From Lineus longissimus (Eukaryota > Nemertea > Pilidiophora > Heteronemertea > Lineidae), in contig NC_088315.1 in NCBI RefSeq assembly GCF_910592395.1, positions 19,636,219-19,696,218 on the forward strand: a stretch of 60,000 bases of DNA. The letters run 5' to 3'. This document shows, piece after piece, positions 53,561 to 60,000 of this stretch (position 1 is its first letter; every line of letters starts with the position of its first letter). The translations under genes and the position numbers were made by a program. The notes beneath the pieces were generated by a model, which saw nothing but the letters and a program-made list of their open reading frames with translations, was not told the origin of the DNA and did not search any database.

Positions 53561-55649
53561 GCTGATTGTCCAGTTCATTTGAGATACACTGCTGGTTCTG
53601 CCGAAAGGTCTGTGGATAGACCAAGGAAAAAATGTAAGGCACTTTGAGAATGTGGTTCATCATAAAGCTCAATAAGAACTTCTTCAAACATAGAAAAATA
53701 AAGTTTCCAGAGGATAGTGACATCTAGAAAGACAGGAGTGCCCAGGCCCTTCATCATCATTCTAAGAGGATATATATAGGCGCATTGCCCAAGGACCCAC
53801 ACCAGCCTAAATTCCATTAGGTACAAAGGCCGGTGCAAAACACTAAGACTGTGTCGTTTGGTGGTTTGAATCATGTGACTGTGAGCTGCCAAACCCATTG
53901 GAACTGGCCAATGGTATTTAAGAAAGCAATCCAACGATTCAATGCGTCAAATGCCTCAGGTTCGTCCGATATCGTCACATCATTCATATTGGAGATAAAC
54001 CATCTCTAGTATCAGGTCTTTCCGCATGAAATCGAAGACACACGCATGGACTCCCTGGGCCGTCTATTGCGTCATCCTAATTGGATCTCCTTCTGTGAAG
54101 GACGAGGCCGGCCCACTGCATCCGTGTGTTCACATGCGCAGTCCATCCTGATCGGACGACAGGACGCGGCCGATCCACGCGGTTGGGTTGTAGACCTAAA
54201 TGTCGCCCTGCCACAGTGGTGCCCTCTGAGAGAAGGGGAACTAACTAAAATTGCATCTCTAACTCTCCTGCTGGAGGAGGGTTGTATGTTAGGTGCACCC
54301 TCAAGGGGCCAGATTCTCTGCGTACCATTCCACATTTAATCCACAAAATCAACCTAATTTAATATACATCTTCTGTTTGACAATGGTTCATCCCCTTCTT
54401 TAGACACTGGGCATCACTGGCACAGCATCATTTTCCTCTGATCAGTCATACTTTTGGGGAGATTTGCTCCCAAAATATTCATCACATGTGGGTTGTGAGA
54501 TCCTTTGTGTGGCTCCGAGGCCAATGTAGTACTACATGTATGTTGCGATTATGTGTACGCACAATGTGAATGGTGGCAAAATATAGCTCTGATGGTTCCA
54601 ATTTATCCTGTTGTTGGTTCCTAAACGTGGAGTAGCTTTCTAGTCGCATGCCAATAGTTGTCCGAGGCCCTATTCCCCAGACTCGACTTACGTGCCCCGC
54701 CCCCCGACGAGAGGTCCGTCATGCAGTTCTCCCGTGTTACATAAACATGCGTAGAAAGCGTCCTGTTGAAAGAGATGTACTCGTACTGGGGAAAAACCAT
54801 TCATCATCTCTTTCAACATGGAAGGTGCCTGGCGGAACTAAGAAAACGCCAGTCTTCTGATGGTGACAGTGACACCCCCTTTCCCTAGCCTTTGCTGACT
54901 CTATAACCTCGTCATATCTCTTCACTGATACCTCTGGTCTAAGCCGAGAAAATGTCCGGGGACCTGTACCCTAAGAGGGGGAATACTGGCCAAAGGACGC
55001 CACCCTGATCACATAGCTCTGGGGCTCTGTGGCGGAACTCTCCAAGACAGCCGACTTCGTTAGCGAAAACGGACTGACTGTCTTGGCATGCATCTCTAAA
55101 ATTCCGAACGCAGGGAGAGGAAGGGACCAGAATATGTATTGAAAGGGTCGAAAGTGATGTCATCAGGGGTTTCCGAGGTGAAATCAGCGCCATATCGCCG
55201 GGCCGCGTCGAGTCTGGTCCAATAAATTTTAAGCAAAAGATAGGCCCACGCAAGGAAACAAATGAATCTTTATTTCTTTTCCAAACTATTTTTTACAGAG
55301 TGCGCCCCAAATACGAGAACATGCTACAAAAGGTTGGATTTTCAGTTTAAAAAGCATCGTCGGAAGATGCTAGGGCAACAGAGGGCTGGCGTCTCTTATT
55401 CCTTTGAGCACCAATCAAGGTATTGGGAGCGTTCGCCATGGTAGGCCTGAAATTGAGAAGAAAAATCGGTAAAATGTCTAGCGAATGGATGCGCAGTGCA
55501 AGGCGGCTTCAAGGCGAAACGGCTTCGGGGACATCTCGCCCACTATGGGATCACTGTTCGACTGGCAACACCACCCCGAGAACACCTCGGCATTTTGTAG
55601 TTGCTAACATAGAAGGACTTACTGTATTGTACGCGCCGGTCACCGATCC

Positions 55650-55722
55650 AAAGGTTGAACGCGCTCGACGTTGCATAACTTCCACTCTGGGGCCAACGCG
55701 CCAACCACTGGGCCATAAAGGA
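55650..55722 (-). repeat. tRNA-like SINE head
   Basis: Minus strand: TGGCCCAGTGG A box (rc of 55705-55715) and CGCGTTCAACC B-box-like (rc of 55653-55663). Clover-leaf pairing is not convincing. Confidence 0.45.
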
Positions 55723-56609
55723 ATTCCCTCATACCCGGCGGGTTAAGCCGTGCCATAGACCTGGGGGTTCTATACACTTACTTTTTTCTCTCTTGATGCA
55801 CTCGGGACCGCTAAGCTGACAGGGCAAGGCAAAACATACCACAGACGTCATACGGCACATCTCCTGGGCGGGGCATGTCATCTCCTAAAACAAAACACGA
55901 AATCTTGATAACATTGACACCGCGAAACTGCTTCCATGGGGGTCTATAGGCTTCAATTGACAAGAGCAAACAAACGGAATGCAAGCCACAGGGAGCCTGG
56001 GTGCTATGCTCTATAGTTACGTGGAAGGTTTACATGACCCTTCTCATGCAATGGTATAGGGGAAAGAAGTAAATCTTGATAACTTCGACCCCCACTAAGC
56101 TACCCCATGGGTGTCGATATGACTAATCCGACGGTGGCAAATTAACGTAATGGTTGGCGATTATATCTGTAATCATATCACGGTATTATTTGACTGATAG
56201 TGTCTCTTCCAGATCGTCTCTACCATTGGAACATAGATTTGAAAAAATTCGGTGATATCGATGAATGAAGGGATTGTGAACAAAAAACCTTACCGCACAA
56301 GTTTTAGGCTCTGCAAGGAAGATGTTAAATGTTACACATCACTGAATTAATTTGGGTTACGAGAATTTATAAAGGTCATGATTCAGATCTGACCATCAAG
56401 GAATGAAAGCCTTTAAATTTGGAGAGGATGTTTCATGATCTAACTCAAATAGTCCTACACTGATGATCATTGTCTTCATGAGGCAGGCAGGCTTCTCAGC
56501 CCCCCCCCCATACACTCGCACCATAGTATCGAAACTCAGGATAACCATTGTTATAAACCATCTCCTGGATTAATCGTTCGATGATGTGCCTCACAGGATA
56601 CCTCTCCTG

Positions 56610-59296
56610 GGGTGTATACAAAACCAAGACCTAAGACATAAGACCTAAGACCTAAGATCCCCCGGAGTACAAAACTAAGACCCAGGTACAAAACTAAGAT
56701 CCCCCGAGGTACAAAACTAAGACCCGGGGAGGCCAATTCCAAACTAAAATTTTGAAGAAAAATATCAGAGTCTTAGTTTTGTACATCAGGGGATCTTAGT
56801 TTTGTACGTACAAAACTAAGATCCCCCGAGGTACAAAACTAAGACCCAATGCCAAACTAAAATTTTGAAGAAAAATATCAGAGTCTTAGTTTTGTACATC
56901 AGGGGATCTTAGTTTTGTACGTACAAAACTAAGATCCCCGAGGTACAAAACTAAGACCCAATTCCAAACTGAAATTTTGAAGAAAAATATCAGAGTCTTA
57001 GTTTTGTACATCAGGGGATCTTAGTTTTGTACGTACAAAACTAAGATCCCCCGAGGTACAAAACTAAGACCCAATTCCAAACTGAAATTTTGAAGAAAAA
57101 TATCAGAGTCTTAGTTTTGTACATCAGGGGATCTTAGTTTCCAAATTCTGCCCCTCTTTCGAATTCATTTTGATGTAGTAATGTCACCTTTGAGATGCAT
57201 GCAGTTGCTCCATCTGAATAATACCTCCATATGCACTATGCAGGCACGACCGGTCATCACTCTAGCATATACTCTAGCATATACGGCCTCCATCCAGCTC
57301 CACAAAAAGTGGCGAAACCGGTGCAATATGCCAGTAGCACGTGGATCATGCCGAGCGGCGCTGTCAGGTGTTTCCACTATGGGTTACATAATCGGCTACA
57401 AAGAGGCCAGTGTTCTAGTAAATGAAGTTAGCAATGATAGCGAAGAATGTTAGTGTATGTTACGAAGTCAATAGCGATAGTAGTGAGTTGGAGAGAGGAG
57501 AAACTTCCATCGGGATATTTGGTAGAGGCAGACCTTCAAGAGTCCCAAGAAGAAACTTTGCAAAGTCTTCATCAAACTGATAATCATATTCCTTCCTTCT
57601 CTGCCTATATTGCAATAACGTTGTTTGACTCGGTTAGTATGTAATTGATGGATAAGAAAACGTTCATATTTTACTCGTTCCAACTCTTCCGATGGCGGCG
57701 CTCCTCCGAATGACTCAAAGGAGTATTGCACCGGTTTCGCCACTTTTTGTGGAGCTGGATGGAGGCCGTATATGCTAGAGTATATGCTAGAGTGATGACC
57801 GGTCGTGCCTGCATAGTGCATATGGAGGTATTATTCAGATGGAGCAACTGCATGCATCTCAAAGGTGATATTACTACATCAAAATGAATTCGAAAGAGGG
57901 GCAGAATTTGGAAACTAAGATCCCCTGATGTACAAAACTAAGACTCTGATATTTTTCTTCAAAATTTCAGTTTGGAATTGGGTCTTAGTTTTGTACCTCG
58001 GGGGATCTTAGTTTTGTACGTACAAAACTAAGATCCCCTGATGTACAAAACTAAGACTCTGATATTTTTCTTCAAAATTTCAGTTTGGAATTGGGTCTTA
58101 GTTTTGTACCTCGGGGGATCTTAGTTTTGTACGTACAAAACTAAGATCCCCTGATGTACAAAACTAAGACTCTGATATTTTTCTTCAAAATTTTAGTTTG
58201 GGGGTGTATACAAAACCAAGACCTAAGACATAAGACCTAAGACCTAAGATCCCCCGAAGTACAAAACTAAGACCCAGGTACAAAACTAAGATCCCGAGGT
58301 ACAAAACTAAGACCCGGGGAGGCCAATTCCAAACTAAAATTTTGAAGAAAATATCAGAGTCTTAGTTTTGTACATCAGGGGATCTTAGTTTTGTACGTAC
58401 AAAACTAAGATCCCCGAGGTACAAAACTAAGACCCAATTCCAAACTAAAATTTTGAAGAAAAATATCAGAGTCTTAGTTTTGTACATCAGGGGATCTTAG
58501 TTTTGTACGTACAAAACTAAGATCCCCCGAGGTATAAAACTAAGACCCAATTCCAAACTGAAATTTTGAAGAAAAATATCAGAGTCTTAGTTTTGTACAT
58601 CAGGGGATCAGGAGATGGAGGCCGTATATGCTAGAGTATATGCTAGAGTGATGACCGGTCGTGCCTGCATAGTGCATATGGAGGTATTATTCAGATGGAG
58701 CAACTGCATGCATCTCAAAGGTGATATTACTACATCAAAATGAATTCGAAAGAGGGGCAGAATTTGGAAACTAAGATCCCCTGATGTACAAAACTAAGAC
58801 TCTGATATTTTTCTTCAAAATTTCAGTTTGGAATTGGGTCTTAGTTTTGTACCTCGGGGGATCTTAGTTTTGTACGTACAAAACTAAGATCCCCTGATGT
58901 ACAAAACTAAGACTCTGATATTTTTCTTCAAAATTTTAGTTTGGAATTGGGTCTTAGTTTTGTACCTCGGGGGATCTTAGTTTTGTACGTACAAAACTAA
59001 GATCCCCTGATGTACAAAACTAAGACTCTGATATTTTTCTTCAAAATTTTAGTTTGGCATTGGGTCTTAGTTTTGTACCTCGGGGGATCTTAGTTTTGTA
59101 CGTACAAAACTAAGATCCCCTGATGTACAAAACTAAGACTCTGATATTTTTCTTCAAAATTTTAGTTTGGAATTGGCCTCCCCGGGTCTTAGTTTTGTAC
59201 CTCGGGATCTTAGTTTTGTACCTGGGTCTTAGTTTTGTACTTCGGGGATCTTAGGTCTTAGGTCTTATGTCTTAGGTCTTGGTTTTGTATACACCC
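56610..59296. mobile_element. Nested fold-back element, about 2.7 kb
   Basis: The outer ends are inverted copies of GGGTGTATACAAAACCAAG, and a third copy of that end starts at about 58201, so two units are joined or nested. The arms are built of blocks of about 118 bp that are themselves near-palindromic around TTTTGTACGTACAAAA. The first unit pairs 56852-57330 with 57724-58200 around a loop of about 390 bp; the second unit is 58201-59296. A 7-bp TCTCCTG occurs immediately left (56603-56609) and 2 bp beyond the right end (59299-59305), a possible target duplication. No transposase ORF was seen. Long, internally repetitive arms are typical of fold-back/Galileo-type elements. Confidence 0.8.
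57177..57330 (+). repeat. Fold-back arm, non-tandem part (left copy)
   Basis: Sequence containing GCATGCAGTTGCTCCATC and the tandem pair CTAGCATATACT. It reappears inverted at 57724-57870 and again, in that inverted orientation, at 58614-58740. Three copies within 1.6 kb show repeated rearrangement of the element. Confidence 0.8.
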
Positions 59297-59916
59297 ATTC
59301 TCCTGGGTGCTACTGCTCCAAATTCGTCAGATCTGAGCCTGGTTGATCAAAACAAAATTTTCCACTAACGCCGGAGTTAATTCACCTTGGCGTTATCTCC
59401 TTTGACTTAACACTAAGTTAAGTTAACGATAACGTTAGTAATGAAAGATGTTCTGAGCAACGGGCCTGAATTTTACTCGCGATGCTCTACTCACGTGCGC
59501 AGTAGGCGATGCGTCTACATGGGTGCCTCTTGCATTTCTTGGGCCGTTTCGTCTTGCAGATTAACCCTTTACCACATTTCTTTAGCTGTAAATAAAGTCA
59601 ATTTTGAGTTTGTAAGTCGGCATCCAGGCCTACCTCATCTTGATCCGCAAGTTTTGGACTTCATTACGCGGCTTGTTCGTTACGGTATGAGAGGAAGGGA
59701 ATGATAGATTCTATGATGGCCCATGCTCGATTCTGGTAGATATGGTGTGTCATCAACGATGGAGATGTTACGTCAGAGATTCACTGACGGCCCGCTAGCA
59801 TGACTTCAGCCCCGAGGAGCCGTTCCATTCCCAACCCTACATGACATGAGTGAATCTAATGTAAAATGTTGATGGCAAATATGGAAAAATAACTGGAATA
59901 TAAGGAGACATCTTAC
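59297..59916. other. Non-coding stretch before the right edge
   Basis: No gene seen. Contains the partly palindromic AGTTAAGTTAACGATAACG near 59410 and a GCGCAGTAGGCG-type GC-rich patch near 59490. Confidence 0.5.
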
Positions 59917-60000
59917 CTGACAGAGCTTCTTCGGTACAGCTTGCTCGCACACTGGTCGCAGCGGACACGGGGGAAACTGGCAGCGCTGGCGATGGGCACT
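59917..60000 (-). CDS. Possible partial exon of a neighbouring gene
   Basis: On the minus strand a strong donor, CAG|GTAAGAT, ends an open stretch that continues past the window edge. All three frames are open. One reads VRCDQCASKLYRRSSV, with a C-x2-C pair that could belong to a zinc-binding domain. The stretch is more GC-rich than the DNA next to it. Product unknown; if real, the gene is convergent with LRP4. Confidence 0.35.

Larger units (their letters stand above)
50237..56609. other. Intergenic region
   Basis: No protein-coding gene recognised. Contains a dispersed-repeat remnant (about 51090-51450), a repeat shared with two LRP4 introns (52472-52738), two tRNA-derived SINE segments (53416-53560 and 55650-55722), a 14-bp-stem hairpin (54764-54818) and a diverged duplication (about 55900-55960 against 56068-56125). 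From 53.9 to 55.8 kb the sequence is more GC-rich than its surroundings, but its ORFs of up to about 107 codons match nothing I know. Confidence 0.6.

Noticed and set aside
54939-55253. 104-codon minus-strand ORF in the GC-rich intergenic block
   Set aside because: Considered as an exon of a neighbouring gene; no family match and no clear acceptor/donor pair at its ends.
55423-55746. 107-codon plus-strand ORF
   Set aside because: Overlaps a tRNA-like SINE head on the opposite strand; its residues resemble no family.
57468-57821. 117-codon ORF and similar ORFs in the fold-back arms
   Set aside because: They are translations of the inverted arm; the same peptide appears on both strands at mirrored positions, as expected for a palindrome rather than a gene.

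Overview
This is a eukaryotic window from an invertebrate bilaterian. It holds one multi-exon gene with canonical GT-AG introns, and the rest is AT-leaning non-coding DNA full of MITEs, tRNA-derived SINEs, minisatellites and fold-back repeats. The phylum cannot be settled from the sequence; the repeat mix is compatible with a lophotrochozoan or an invertebrate deuterostome, but that is a guess.

The gene, on the + strand at about 18.5-49.6 kb, is an ortholog of LRP4, the low-density lipoprotein receptor-related protein 4. I could place 26 coding exons with compatible phases. In order they encode 8 LDL-receptor class A (LDLa) repeats, one phase 1-1 exon each; a pair of EGF domains in one exon; four YWTD beta-propellers separated by single EGF modules; a fifth EGF; an acidic extracellular stalk; one transmembrane helix; a cytoplasmic FSNPTY motif; and a C-terminal ETQI that fits a class I PDZ ligand. 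Assembled length is about 1,870-1,890 residues, close to the roughly 1,905 of vertebrate LRP4. The first two introns are about 7 kb each, while most of the others are under 1.5 kb. Two points of the gene model are open: where the signal peptide is encoded, and which of two in-frame donors, 66 nt apart, ends the transmembrane/tail exon.

Region by region: 1-18.4 kb has no convincing exon, but carries copies of a TA-flanked MITE, a degenerate CGATTATTGC-type dispersed repeat, an 87-bp tandem repeat, SINE heads and a strong CTCF-like site. 18.5-49.6 kb is LRP4; its introns hold minisatellites with 16, 28, 31, 19 and 302-bp units, a 172-bp Harbinger-like MITE with a TTA target duplication, SINEs and two more MITE copies. 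49.6-56.6 kb is the 3' UTR and an intergenic stretch with SINE copies and a repeat shared with two LRP4 introns. 56.6-59.3 kb is a nested fold-back (inverted-repeat) element about 2.7 kb long. The last 84 bp look like the edge of a minus-strand exon of a neighbouring, tail-to-tail gene.

Functionally there is one complete receptor. Known LRP4 proteins are single-pass receptors that bind agrin and modulators of Wnt/BMP signalling and act at synapses and in tissue patterning. Its role in this organism is inferred from homology only.
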